Source of the DNA: Shewanella sp. AS1 | Lineage (GTDB): Bacteria; Pseudomonadota; Gammaproteobacteria; Enterobacterales; Shewanellaceae | DNA length: 64,000 nucleotides | Direction: 5' to 3' | NCBI RefSeq assembly: GCF_021412565.1 | Contig: NZ_JAKCLJ010000005.1 | Span: forward strand, 1-64,000 | Shown here: positions 8,314 through 18,205 of the stretch, one piece after another | How the letters are laid out: each line of letters starts with the position of its first letter | Numbering within the stretch: position 1 is the stretch's first letter | The notes under the pieces: generated by a model | Seen by the model: only the letters and a program-made list of their open reading frames with translations | Database searches by the model: none | Told to the model about the DNA's origin: nothing | Position numbers and translations under genes: made by a program

Positions 8314-9965
8314 TGCTTACCTCCACGCTTTGGCGTAATAGCATTTTCACTTGGATTCGTTATATCCAGAGTTAAATCGCTGATCTGGATAGCTTCAGTA
8401 AAATAGGAGTTGATGATTACGGTCATTTCGCCTTTATATTCTTGCAGTAATACCAGCAGACGCATTTGTGCGTCTGCATCTAATGCCACTAGAGGATCAT
8501 CAAGCAGTAAAATGGATGGTGATTGCGATAGCGCCCTGACCAAAGAGATCAATTTTACTGCACCTTTATTGAGTTGCTGACTGTCGTTATTGGCAACCAC
8601 TGTCTGATACCCTGAAGGTAATTGGGCTATGGCTTCCGACAGGCCAAGTTTATCCGCCAGTTCCATAGCATAGGCATCTCTTTCATGTCTGAAGAGGGTC
8701 AGGTTATCTAAAATTGAACCAGCAAAAAGGGTGGCTACAGGTGCAACATAGGCGATGGATTGGCGATACTCATTGCCATCATGATCTTGTAAAGGCACCC
8801 CAGCAATGGAAATTTGTCCCTGTTGCGGCTGATTGAATGCGGCTAATGTCGTCAGCAACAAACTGGCGTGAGTGAGAGGGTTCGATCTTAATGTGACTAT
8901 GCTACCGGGGGGAATTTCCAAGTTAATGTTATCCAGTTTTGCGCTGGTTTGTTTGCAGCTAACGCCCGTAAATTTTATTGGCCCAAGGGGCAATTTCTGG
9001 TTATAGCAAGTTTTACTGTTAAAGGATTCTTGTGGGACAGCGACTAAGGCATTGACTTCCTGCATTGCATTCTGTGCCGTAATAAATTTTGCCCGCAGAC
9101 TACCTAAGGCGCTTAGTGGTGCAATAGCTCTGCCTGCAAGAATCGAACAGGCGGCGAGTCCACCTGTGGTCATGTCGCCATTAAGTACCTCAAAGCAACC
9201 GATCAATACCAAAGCCAAAGTTGTGGCCTGGGAGGCACCTTGGATAAGTTCTTGCAGTTGCGATGAGAGCCAATCGACTTCAGCTTGTTGTGCTAAGCGT
9301 TTGTGGTTGAGCTCCTTGTAGTTGTAGGTGATCCTCGATTCCAGTGCTAAGGATTTTGCTGTTGTGAGCCCGGATAAGACCAACATAAGTAAGCGTGTCC
9401 GCTCATTATCGGTCAGGTTTAATTCGGTGGTTGCCAGGGTGAGTTTTTGGCCGATACGGTAAACCTGGATCCCTGCTATTACCCAGACCACGACAGGAAT
9501 AAACACCAGTGGGCCACCTATATAAGCAACTAATGCTAAGAAAATTAATACAAAAGGAAAATCCATCAGGGCGACCGTTGCCTGACCTGAGTGCATCTCT
9601 CGCATGGTTGCTATGCTATTGATACCACGGTATATTTTTCCACTTCCTAGGGATTCAACATGGTGATAATCGGCTTTTATCAGACGTTCAACTAAGGTTT
9701 TGGTCGATTGTAATTCAAAATTCGCGGCAGAAGCGCTCAATACCCAGCTACGGGTATAACGTAATAACAATTCAAGTAAGATAGCTAAACTGACACCAAT
9801 GACGAGTACTTGGGCTGTACCATAGCCTTCATTGGGAAGAATGCGGTCATAGATTTGCAAGATAGTAAAAGGCAGTGCCAACGACAACAAGTTAATGAGT
9901 GTCGATGACAGTAAAAGTTCGATAAACGACTTATTTTTTACTAGTGGATGAAAAGATGGATTCAT
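8310..9965 (-). CDS. Degenerate ABC half-transporter, probable partner in a heterodimeric type I exporter
   Basis: First gene of the secretion operon, 551 aa. It has an ABC exporter membrane domain (about 15-290) and a nucleotide-binding domain (about 320-535), but lacks the C39-like extension of its neighbour. The ATP-binding motifs are eroded: the Walker A position reads RSNPLTHAS with Ala367 where the essential Lys should be, the catalytic Glu after Walker B is Asp490 (LLLDDP), the switch His is Tyr (NSYF) and the signature is LNKGA. The fold-level landmarks (LDNLTLF after the Q-loop, LLLDDPLVALD) remain, so the gene looks selected, not decayed. Vibrio cholerae RtxB/RtxE is a known precedent for two ABC subunits in one type I system. 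Heterodimer formation is inference. Confidence 0.88.
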   Translation of the reverse strand: MNPSFHPLVKNKSFIELLLSSTLINLLSLALPFTILQIYDRILPNEGYGTAQVLVIGVSLAILLELLLRYTRSWVLSASAANFELQSTKTLVERLIKADYHHVESLGSGKIYRGINSIATMREMHSGQATVALMDFPFVLIFLALVAYIGGPLVFIPVVVWVIAGIQVYRIGQKLTLATTELNLTDNERTRLLMLVLSGLTTAKSLALESRITYNYKELNHKRLAQQAEVDWLSSQLQELIQGASQATTLALVLIGCFEVLNGDMTTGGLAACSILAGRAIAPLSALGSLRAKFITAQNAMQEVNALVAVPQESFNSKTCYNQKLPLGPIKFTGVSCKQTSAKLDNINLEIPPGSIVTLRSNPLTHASLLLTTLAAFNQPQQGQISIAGVPLQDHDGNEYRQSIAYVAPVATLFAGSILDNLTLFRHERDAYAMELADKLGLSEAIAQLPSGYQTVVANNDSQQLNKGAVKLISLVRALSQSPSILLLDDPLVALDADAQMRLLVLLQEYKGEMTVIINSYFTEAIQISDLTLDITNPSENAITPKRGGKQ

Positions 9966-10491
9966 TCTTAATTTAGCCCTTTACTGCTAACGTTAGCCTT
10001 GTATATAACGATGTAAAATCTATTTGTTAACATTAGCATTAACGAATCAGAGTGTAAATTGAGCAAAACTCCTTATTTTTACGATAAATATAATGTAATT
10101 ACCAAATGATAATGCTAAATCCATCTTGCATATATTTTGCATTTTTTTGCGTGTTGCAGATCACTGTTTCGAGAGGTGTTGGTGTTGTTTCTTATAATGA
10201 TTTGCTAGGAGATATTTGTTTTGTGACCAATTGTTAGTAACTGTTTGCTAATATGTTTTTAAAATTCTAGGCTATCATGATGAAGTAACAAATTTATTAC
10301 TCAAAGATGAATTAAAATAAACTTAAAACATAATTAATAACCATGGTTGCTTTTGTTGCGGAATGTGTTGCGTAATCTTGATTAAATTGTTGGCTTTATT
10401 TCTTCATAACCCTGCCTACCTGTGATTATTGAGCTATCTTTAATTTGGTTATTTTCGCTATAAAAAATAACGATGACTCAGGGGGTATGTG
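9966..10491. promoter_or_regulatory. Gene-free AT-rich region between the secretion operon and the TraF-like gene, with a GCTAACGTTAGC palindrome
   Basis: No credible ORF lies in this 526-bp divergent intergenic region, which must hold the promoters of both flanking units. A perfect 12-bp palindrome, GCTAACGTTAGC, sits at 9986-9997, about 20 bp before the first ABC gene. Related TTAGC/GCTAA sequences follow at about 10033-10045 and 10110-10116, so they may be binding sites for one regulator. The centre (about 10060-10480) is very AT-rich with several A/T tracts. I cannot name the regulator or place start sites with confidence. Confidence 0.45.
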
Positions 10492-11688
10492 ATGAAATTT
10501 TCAACAAAGATATTAGCTGTAACACTGTGCAGTTTATCTGGTTTAGTCGTCGCTGGGCCGCAATATCATGAGGCACGTAGTGATGCCATGGGCGGCGTCG
10601 GTGTTGCGTCATCTAATCCAGAAGGTGCCGCTTTCATTAACCCTGCTCTATTAGCGATTCATGCACCAGACCAAAGAGGTGGAGTCATGATGTTGCCCGT
10701 CTTAGGTGCAGAAGTTTCGAATCTCAGTGATTTTCAGGATCAGTTTGATGAAACTCAGGCAACCTATGACGATCTAGATGTTGCGATACTTACAGGTAAC
10801 GTCAATGAGATTGATAGTTTAAGAACCCAGCTTATCCAAGATCTGCAAGGCCTGGATAATCAGATGGCCTTTGGTAATCTAGGCATGGGCCTTTCGCTTG
10901 TTCTACCAACGAAAAAGATGCCTATAGCATTGTTTTATAAAACCTATATTGATGCTGTTGGTGTTGCAGATGTGGCACAGACAGATATAGATGATTTGCA
11001 AAACATCGACCCGAATAATCCCCCCGCATTGCGGGATCTGGATTCTCAAGGTGTGGTCCTTGCTGGCGCCGTGTCTGACTTCGGGGTGGCGTTGAGTTTT
11101 CCCCTCTCTATTGTCAATATGCCGATTTCGGTGGGGGTGTCACCTAAACTGCAGCGTATCGATACCTACAACTATGTGATCAGCGCCAATAATTTCGATT
11201 ACAGTGATTTTGACGATGATAAATACCGTAATAGTGATAATGCGTTCAATCTGGATATTGGATTGGCGATGCAACCTGTAGAAGGCATGACCTTAGGCTT
11301 ATCAGGGCGAAACCTGATCAGTCATAATGTGGACACAGTCGTGTCAGATGGCCGCAGCTTTACCTACCATACTGAGGCCAGATACACAGCCGGGATCGCC
11401 TATGAATGGGGGATATTCAATGTGGCGAGCGATCTGGATCTCAGTACTAATGAAAGTTTTGACGTACTTGGGCAAACTCAGTACTGGCGTTTTGGTGGTG
11501 AGATGAAGCCAATGGATTGGGTGGCCCTGCGCCTGGGTTATCGTCTCGATCTGGAAGATACGGTTGCCGATATCTACTCTTTTGGTGCCGGCTTTAGCAT
11601 AGGCAGTACATTTAATTTGGATTTGACCGGCATCTTAGGAACGGACGATACCGTTGGTGGCGTGATCCAAACCTCTTATCACTTTTAG
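10492..11688 (+). CDS. TraF-like outer-membrane beta-barrel protein
   Basis: The ATG at 10492 (398 aa) is preferred over the GTG three bases earlier because the GGGGGT ribosome site at 10481-10486 is then well spaced. Residues 1-21 are a Sec signal peptide (KILAVTLCSLSGLVVAG). The mature protein begins with a segment shared with the TraF/FadL-like barrel family (ARSDAMGGVGVASS, then FINPALLA) and ends in the aromatic residue expected of a barrel strand (IQTSYHF). Alternating hydrophobic strands fill the C-terminal half. The family is often labelled conjugal transfer protein TraF, but nothing nearby is conjugative, so that name should not be taken as function. Substrate or role unknown. Confidence 0.78.
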   Translation: MKFSTKILAVTLCSLSGLVVAGPQYHEARSDAMGGVGVASSNPEGAAFINPALLAIHAPDQRGGVMMLPVLGAEVSNLSDFQDQFDETQATYDDLDVAILTGNVNEIDSLRTQLIQDLQGLDNQMAFGNLGMGLSLVLPTKKMPIALFYKTYIDAVGVADVAQTDIDDLQNIDPNNPPALRDLDSQGVVLAGAVSDFGVALSFPLSIVNMPISVGVSPKLQRIDTYNYVISANNFDYSDFDDDKYRNSDNAFNLDIGLAMQPVEGMTLGLSGRNLISHNVDTVVSDGRSFTYHTEARYTAGIAYEWGIFNVASDLDLSTNESFDVLGQTQYWRFGGEMKPMDWVALRLGYRLDLEDTVADIYSFGAGFSIGSTFNLDLTGILGTDDTVGGVIQTSYHF

Positions 11689-11704
11689 CCGTAAGGCACT
11701 GCTC

Positions 11705-11727
11705 TGGCTGATGAGAAGTATCAGCCA
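11705..11727. terminator. Possible convergent hairpin
   Basis: TGGCTGAT at 11705-11712 pairs with ATCAGCCA at 11720-11727, between two converging genes and overlapping the stop of the TauE gene. There is no clear T-run on either strand, so this is a weak terminator call. Confidence 0.3.
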
Positions 11728-12464
11728 AATAAGGCTAGTAATGACTTGCCTGTCAGTAGCAGGGCGCTTAAACCACAGAGCAGCAGGGTGACACTTCTCA
11801 CCCTCTGCTTATCTATATGCCCCACTAATCTGTTTGCCAACAGATAGCCCAGAAACACAGCCGGTAGAAAAATGAGCGAGATGGTGAAATGCCATTTCGT
11901 TATTAGTCCTGCGAAACCCAAGATAATCAAGGCAATCAATGAGCTGAAGATAAAAAATGCCGATAATGCGGCTCTAAATAGCTTGGGATCTTTACCCGCC
12001 AGTAGGATCGCCATTGGCGGTCCACCTATCGCGGCGATATTGCCAAAAATCCCTGAGATGATACCAGCCCCAAAGAGGGTTCTACGGTTAATGGGTAAAG
12101 AAAAGCGAAATATGCTGAGGGTGACTGCGAGGGCAACGATAGCGGCAATCGCCAATCCCAACAGGGGTTGTGGCGCGACTAACAGCAGTATTGCGCCTAA
12201 GATGCCCCCCGGAATGCGGCCAAGGAGGGCATATTGCAACGGACTGAATTCCAGCCCACGCCCCTCTCTAAACAGGGTGAGTAGTGCGGTGGAAAAACCC
12301 ATGATAATCACAGGGGCCGGCACCAGTGCAGGCTCAATCAGGTAGAGGAGCGGGGTGGAGACCACTGCCATGCCAAAGCCGATAAGACTCTGAACCAGCG
12401 CGCCAACGAAAATGACCAAAGAGGAGAGGATGATGATTTCAAAGGACATTTGTAGATCCATCAT
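11721..12464 (-). CDS. TauE/SafE (TSUP) family membrane permease
   Basis: A 247-aa, almost entirely hydrophobic protein with about seven to eight membrane spans. The N-terminal block VQSLIGFGMAVVSTPLLYLI and the matching second-half block (FGNIAAIGGPPMAILLAGKD) are the paired glycine/proline motifs of the sulfite exporter TauE/SafE family, which moves anions such as sulfite, sulfoacetate or related sulfur/organic anions. The start is ATG 12464 or the next ATG at 12461, behind AAGAGGC. It lies beside metJ; a sulfur link is tempting, but no MetJ box precedes it and the substrate cannot be told from sequence. Confidence 0.85.
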   Translation of the reverse strand: MMDLQMSFEIIILSSLVIFVGALVQSLIGFGMAVVSTPLLYLIEPALVPAPVIIMGFSTALLTLFREGRGLEFSPLQYALLGRIPGGILGAILLLVAPQPLLGLAIAAIVALAVTLSIFRFSLPINRRTLFGAGIISGIFGNIAAIGGPPMAILLAGKDPKLFRAALSAFFIFSSLIALIILGFAGLITKWHFTISLIFLPAVFLGYLLANRLVGHIDKQRVRSVTLLLCGLSALLLTGKSLLALFG

Positions 12465-12536
12465 AGCCTCTTTACATTCGAAGTGGGTTTATAACAGGCG
12501 AGGATTATTCCCTTGCTATTATAATAAGTGTAGCTA

Positions 12537-12851
12537 TTACTCCAGCTCTTCCCATTCTATGCCCATCTCAGTCATGAGTCGTTTGACTTCAGCCGGGATG
12601 CTATCAGGCTTATCTTTGGCAAGATCGTTATCATGGGGAAGAGGCTGGCCAGTATAGGCATGTAAAAATGCTTCACAGAGGAGTTCACTGTTAGTGGCGT
12701 GTCTAAGGTTATTCACCTGACGACGTGTACGTTCGTCGGTTAATATTTTAAGCACCTTAAGAGGAATTGAGACTGTGATTTTTTTCACTTGCTCATTCTT
12801 CTTACCATGTTCAGCATAAGGGCTGATATAATCGCCATTCCACTCAGTCAT
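12537..12851 (-). CDS. metJ: Methionine repressor MetJ
   Basis: The 104-aa ribbon-helix-helix repressor uses S-adenosylmethionine as corepressor to shut methionine genes. Residues ~7-70 are almost the E. coli sequence ([49 protein letters not shown]), including the beta-strand that contacts DNA. An in-frame extension of 30 codons exists upstream, but the ATG at 12851 matches the family start ([18 protein letters not shown]) and has an AGGTGAG site in front. The C-terminal ~20 residues ([12 protein letters not shown]) diverge slightly. It is divergent from metB with tandem MetJ boxes between, so it probably represses itself. Confidence 0.98.
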   Translation of the reverse strand: MTEWNGDYISPYAEHGKKNEQVKKITVSIPLKVLKILTDERTRRQVNNLRHATNSELLCEAFLHAYTGQPLPHDNDLAKDKPDSIPAEVKRLMTEMGIEWEELE

Positions 12852-12959
12852 TGACTCACCTGTAAATTTTAATTTTGGGGCAGATTCTATACCCTTACAA
12901 ATCACAGTCAAATTATTGCCTCGAATTTTTGAGAAATGCAAATAGATTTCTAAATGTTT

Positions 12960-13028
12960 GGACGTCTAAACGTCTAAATATGTTGACGTCCAACTATTGC
13001 TTAGGTAAATTTAGACGTCCAGACATCT
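12960..13028. promoter_or_regulatory. MetJ operator arrays and metB promoter in the metJ-metB divergent region
   Basis: Consensus MetJ box is AGACGTCT. Adjacent 8-mers here are GGACGTCT (12960-12967), AAACGTCT (12968-12975), AAATATGT (12976-12983) and TGACGTCC (12984-12991); a second pair is AGACGTCC (13013-13020) and AGACATCT (13021-13028). A plausible sigma-70 promoter for metB is TTGACG (12983-12988), 17 bp, TAAATT (13006-13011), so the arrays flank and overlap the promoter and occupied MetJ would block polymerase. The position also suits repression of metJ. Confidence 0.9.
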
Positions 13029-13073
13029 CTTTTGGTCATGACCTTTTGTCCATCAATTTTCAGGAGTAGCAAG

Positions 13074-14240
13074 ATGACAGCGCGTAAATTAGCCACAGCC
13101 GCCGTTCGTAGGGGCATAGAATCTGATACTCAGCATGGTGCTGTGGTTCCGCCTATCTATTTGTCGACTAACTACTCCTTCGATGGCCATAAAAATCCTC
13201 GCGACTTCGATTACAGTCGCTCCGGCAATCCGACTCGTTCTATTTTAGGTGATGCGATAGCCGAACTGGAGTGCGGCGCAACTGGGGTGATCACCTGCAC
13301 GGGCATGGCGGCGATCACTTTAGTGACCAGTTTGCTTGGGCCTGACGATCTGCTGATCGTGCCCCACGACTGTTATGGTGGTAGCTATCGCCTTTTTACC
13401 AATCTAGCCAATAAAAATGCCTTTAAACTTATCGTTGTGGATCAGACCGACAGCGAGGCATTGGCCAAGGCGATCGCGCAGCAACCTAAGATGGTCTGGC
13501 TGGAAACGCCTTCTAATCCCTTGCTGCGGGTGGTGGATATCGAGGCCATCGCCGCGACGAGCCATAGAGTGGGGGCGAAAGTCGTAGTGGATAACACCTT
13601 CTTGTCGCCTATCTTGCAGCAACCTTTGCAGCTGGGTGCCGATATAGTGATCCACTCGACCACTAAATATATTAATGGTCACAGCGATGTCGTTGGCGGC
13701 GCCGTGGTGGCCAAAGACGCCGAGCTCGGCGAGCTGCTGCATTGGTGGTCGAACACCCTGGGATTAACGGGGTCGGCGTTCGATAGTTATTTGACCCTGC
13801 GGGGTCTGCGTACCCTAGCATTGCGGATCCGTGAGCATCAGGCCAATGCCCAGAAAGTATTGGCGGTATTGACTCGTCACAGCGCGGTGGAAAAAGTATA
13901 TTATCCAGGACTGAAAGATCATCCAGGCCATGAGATCGCAGCCAAACAACAGAAAGGGTTTGGCGCTATGCTCAGTTTTGAGCTTAAGGGCGGTGAAGAT
14001 CAATTGGTGACCTTTTTAGCGACGTTAAGCTGCTTCTCTGTGGCCGAAAGTCTGGGTGGGGTGGAGAGCCTGGTTGCCGTGCCCGCCACCATGACCCACA
14101 GGGCGATGGAGCGAGAAGCGCGTCTCGAGGCGGGCGTAAAAGATACCTTGATCAGACTCTCTGTGGGTATCGAAGATGGCGACGATCTGGTAGCCGATAT
14201 ACAGGCGGCATTAGATGCTGCTAACGCAGTTAGTTGTTAA
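13074..14240 (+). CDS. metB: Cystathionine gamma-synthase
   Basis: A PLP enzyme of 388 aa that joins an activated homoserine ester (O-succinylhomoserine in most enterics and Shewanella) to cysteine, giving cystathionine, the first step committed to methionine. Start ATG 13074 (MTARKLATAAVRRGIESD) has CAGGAG in front; the open frame extends 14 codons further but without a matching start context. Family motifs are clear: YSRSGNPTR, the substrate loop AVVPPIYLSTNYSF, and the PLP-Lys block STTKYINGHSDVVGG (Lys in TTKY). The C-terminal SVAESLGGVESL and RLSVGIED are typical of MetB-type enzymes. First gene of the metB-metL operon and downstream of MetJ boxes. Confidence 0.96.
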   Translation: MTARKLATAAVRRGIESDTQHGAVVPPIYLSTNYSFDGHKNPRDFDYSRSGNPTRSILGDAIAELECGATGVITCTGMAAITLVTSLLGPDDLLIVPHDCYGGSYRLFTNLANKNAFKLIVVDQTDSEALAKAIAQQPKMVWLETPSNPLLRVVDIEAIAATSHRVGAKVVVDNTFLSPILQQPLQLGADIVIHSTTKYINGHSDVVGGAVVAKDAELGELLHWWSNTLGLTGSAFDSYLTLRGLRTLALRIREHQANAQKVLAVLTRHSAVEKVYYPGLKDHPGHEIAAKQQKGFGAMLSFELKGGEDQLVTFLATLSCFSVAESLGGVESLVAVPATMTHRAMEREARLEAGVKDTLIRLSVGIEDGDDLVADIQAALDAANAVSC

Positions 14241-14259
14241 CAGTATTGAGGAGCAGAGA

Positions 14260-16653
14260 ATGACACCTTGTCATTTGCATAAATTTGGTGGTTCGAGTCT
14301 GGCCGATGCCGATTGTTACCGCCGTGTCGCTCACATTTTACTTACCCATGGCCACAGTGATGATTTGGTCGTGGTGTCTGCCGCGGGTAAGAGCACCAAT
14401 TTTCTCTATAAACTGCTGGACTTAAGCGACAGCAAACAGCTGTGGCAGGAAGAGCTGCAGCTGTTGATTAGTTATCAGCAGAATCTTATCGAGCAGTTGC
14501 TCTCCAATGAGCAGGCGCGCAGCTTGCGCGAGCGACTCTCCACAGATAAATCTCAGTTGAGCACCTTACTCGCCCTTACCGAGCTCAATGACTATCAACG
14601 TAATCAGGTGGTGAGCTTTGGTGAGCGCTGGTCTTCAAGGCTGCTGGCTGCCCTGCTGCGAGAGTCAGGTGTGGCCGCTGCCGATGTGGATGCCCGTACC
14701 CTGCTGGTCGCCGATGAGGGGGCTGTGCCACAGATCCGTATCGAGGAATCGAGACGTAAACTGCAAGCCTTATTGGCACAGCATGCCAACGAGCGACTGG
14801 TGATCACTGGCTTTATCTGCGCCAATGATAAAGGGGATACGCTGCTTTTAGGGCGAAACGGCTCAGATTACAGTGCAACCCTGTTTGCCAGTTTAGCCAA
14901 TATCGATCGCGTGACCATCTGGACCGATGTGGAAGGGGTATTTAATGCCGATCCCAATCGGATCAATGATGCTAAATTATTAAAGAGTATGTCGCTCACC
15001 GAGGCCAATCGACTGGCTCACTTAGGTTCCCCTGTGCTACATAGTCGAACCTTGCAGCCTTTGTTTGATACAGAGGTGAGCCTGGCCGTTCGCTCCAGCT
15101 ATGCGCCCCATACCGATTTTACCCTAATCGCGCCTAAGAGCTCCCAGGCCAGCGCCCCTGTGGTCACCAGCCTGCCCAGTGTCTCGCTCTTTAGCCTGAA
15201 TCTGTCTGCCGAACTGCCACAACTGCTGGACGCTTTTGTCGAGGCTGGGCTGACGCCGCTGGCATACTGGGCCTTGGCCCATAAGCGCGTCGAACTGGCC
15301 TTTACCCATGAGAACCAGAAACAGGCACAGGTGATTTTTGAGGCGAACCGTCAAGCTTTAGGGATTGAGGATCTGCAAGTCAATCAAGAGCTAGGTCTGG
15401 TGGCGCTGGTCAGTGCCGATGCCAATCTGTACCGCCGCGGTTTTGCGCGTTTGCTCAGTCGTGATGCTCATCCCTTATGCAATGATGGCCTGAGCCTGGT
15501 GACTTTGGTGCCTAAGAAGCAGGTTAATCTGTTGACACAAAAGGTCCATCGTCGCTGCGCCGGTCCGCGTAAACGTATCGGTATTTTACTGCTGGGTATC
15601 GGCAATATTGGTGAGGCCTGGGTCGATCTGTTTAAGCGGGCGCGGTCAGCACTGAATAAAGAGCTGGAAGTGAGTGTCGAACTTGTGGGGCTATTGAGCT
15701 CGAAACGGGCATTACTCAGTGAGACTGACATTGATTTAAGCAATTGGAAACAGGAGTTTGAGCAGCGTGCGACACCTTGGCAATACTCTCATCTATTTGA
15801 GCAGTTAGAAAATCTTGAGTGTGATGAGCTAATTGCGCTGGATATTAGCGCGAGCGCAGACTTAACCTTGCAATACCCTGAGTTTTTTGCCCGCGGGATC
15901 CATATCGTCAGTGCCAATAAGCTGGCTGGCTCGGGTCCGCTGACCTTTTATCAGGAGCTGAAACAACAGCTGGGTAATCGCCGTTTGTTTTGGCGCTATA
16001 ACGCCAGTTGTGGTGCTGGCTTGCCAGTGCAACATGTGCTCAATGATCTGCATAACAGTGGTGACGATGTTCAAGCTGTCGGAGGCATTTTCTCCGGTAC
16101 CTTGTGTTGGCTGTTCGAAAACTATGATGCCAAGAAGCCTTTCTCCGAGTTAGTGCATGAGGCTAAGGCCCTTGGGATCACCGAGCCCGATCCTCGCGAC
16201 GATCTGTCTGGTCGTGATATGCAACGTAAGCTGCTTATTTTGGCCCGTGAGATAGGTTACGAGCTTGAGCTTGATGATATCGCACTGCAATCTTTGGTGC
16301 CTGCTCACCTGGCTGAGATTAAATTAGACGCCTTTCTTGAGCGCATGTCGCAGCTCGATGATGAAATGTTCAGGCAATATCAGGCGGCAGCAGAGCAAAA
16401 TAAAGTATTGCGATATGTTGCTTCCCTTGAGCTGGTTGAATCTAAGTTGAAGGCTCAGGTCGGCATCGAGTGGGTCGATAATCATCATCCCTATGCTAAT
16501 TTAACTCCTGGGGATAATGTGTTTGTGATCCGCAGTCATTTCTATCAGAGCAATCCGCTGATCATCCGTGGTCCCGGTGCCGGACGTGAGGTGACCGCGG
16601 CGGCAGTGCAGTCAGATCTGACGCAGATCTGTCGCGATCTCCTGCAGGAATAG
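14260..16653 (+). CDS. metL: Bifunctional aspartate kinase II / homoserine dehydrogenase II
   Basis: This 797-aa fusion catalyses the first step (aspartate phosphorylation) and the third step (aspartate semialdehyde reduction to homoserine) of the threonine/methionine pathway. The kinase domain begins KFGGSSLAD and contains the LLGRNGSDYSAT block; a divergent ACT-like linker follows (about 310-455); the homoserine dehydrogenase domain has a Rossmann motif (GILLLGIGNIGEAW), the SANKLAGSGP segment and the catalytic block GGIFSGTLCW. The start at 14260 (MTPCHLHKFGGSS) follows GAGGAG, 19 bp after metB. Linkage with metB under MetJ control identifies it as MetL and not ThrA. Confidence 0.96.
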   Translation: MTPCHLHKFGGSSLADADCYRRVAHILLTHGHSDDLVVVSAAGKSTNFLYKLLDLSDSKQLWQEELQLLISYQQNLIEQLLSNEQARSLRERLSTDKSQLSTLLALTELNDYQRNQVVSFGERWSSRLLAALLRESGVAAADVDARTLLVADEGAVPQIRIEESRRKLQALLAQHANERLVITGFICANDKGDTLLLGRNGSDYSATLFASLANIDRVTIWTDVEGVFNADPNRINDAKLLKSMSLTEANRLAHLGSPVLHSRTLQPLFDTEVSLAVRSSYAPHTDFTLIAPKSSQASAPVVTSLPSVSLFSLNLSAELPQLLDAFVEAGLTPLAYWALAHKRVELAFTHENQKQAQVIFEANRQALGIEDLQVNQELGLVALVSADANLYRRGFARLLSRDAHPLCNDGLSLVTLVPKKQVNLLTQKVHRRCAGPRKRIGILLLGIGNIGEAWVDLFKRARSALNKELEVSVELVGLLSSKRALLSETDIDLSNWKQEFEQRATPWQYSHLFEQLENLECDELIALDISASADLTLQYPEFFARGIHIVSANKLAGSGPLTFYQELKQQLGNRRLFWRYNASCGAGLPVQHVLNDLHNSGDDVQAVGGIFSGTLCWLFENYDAKKPFSELVHEAKALGITEPDPRDDLSGRDMQRKLLILAREIGYELELDDIALQSLVPAHLAEIKLDAFLERMSQLDDEMFRQYQAAAEQNKVLRYVASLELVESKLKAQVGIEWVDNHHPYANLTPGDNVFVIRSHFYQSNPLIIRGPGAGREVTAAAVQSDLTQICRDLLQE

Positions 16654-16668
16654 GCCAGCGATTGGAGC

Positions 16669-16706
16669 AGCCCCATTCTGGTTTGTGACCAGAGTGGGGC
16701 TTTTTG
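16669..16706 (+). terminator. Rho-independent terminator after metL
   Basis: AGCCCCATTCTGGT pairs with ACCAGAGTGGGGCT (one G-T pair) around a short loop, followed by TTTTTG. It ends the metBL operon. Confidence 0.92.
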
Positions 16707-16770
16707 TTACCAGCTCTAGGCTCTGCCAGAGATAGGGTCTACTTTTTAATAGATAATTGGACATTTGCCC

Positions 16771-17749
<979 letters not shown>

Positions 17750-17779
17750 TTATTTATCATCAGTATTTTTGTCAAATTT

Positions 17780-17820
17780 AACAAGGCCTCAGTTTAAAAA
17801 TCTGGGACCTTGTTGTTTTG
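17780..17820 (+). terminator. Terminator after metF
   Basis: AACAAGGCCTCAG and CTGGGACCTTGTT form an imperfect stem (seven pairs at the base, two mismatches, then CAG/CTG) followed by GTTTTGT. Moderate-quality terminator separating metF from the next gene. Confidence 0.65.
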
Positions 17821-17870
17821 TCGCGCTACAATGCTAGTGTTAAACCAGTTTCTCATCCTTTGATTGTGAT

Positions 17871-18092
17871 ATGAATCCCAGTACCTGTCCCCTCTGTCAG
17901 CAGCCTAATCATTGCGCTCTTAGTCATAATCGAGACGTCCAAACCTGTTGGTGTTACCAACAGGTGTTCGTCTCTAAATCTTCAGCGGTGCAGCAGCATG
18001 CTGCACTAAAGGATGTTCAACATTGTATCTGTCAGCGGTGTGCTGAAGGGTTACGACAAGAGGTCAGTTTAAGGATCCGCCGTCTAGATTAA
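17871..18092 (+). CDS. Cysteine-rich CWC-family small protein
   Basis: This 73-aa protein has nine Cys residues. CPLCQQPNHC and TCWC at the N-terminus, then CICQRC, look like paired metal-binding knuckles, probably for zinc. The pattern CPLC-x-N-x-C ... CWC is that of the small cysteine-rich CWC family found widely in gammaproteobacteria; function is not known. It stands alone between metF (terminated upstream) and the convergent oxyR. ATG 17871 is the only sensible start. Confidence 0.75.
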   Translation: MNPSTCPLCQQPNHCALSHNRDVQTCWCYQQVFVSKSSAVQQHAALKDVQHCICQRCAEGLRQEVSLRIRRLD

Positions 18093-18205
18093 GCGATTAA
18101 GTAACAGCAGCCCTGTAAAAAGCTGACTGTCACCGATTCCCTTGACTATCAGTCTTTGAACTTCTGGAGCTGATACTTCTTTTGCAAATTTATATTGTGA
18201 GCCTC

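Noticed and set aside
10492..11688. Conjugation (TraF) locus
   Set aside because: The resemblance is to the TraF-like barrel family; no other transfer, relaxase or pilus gene is present.
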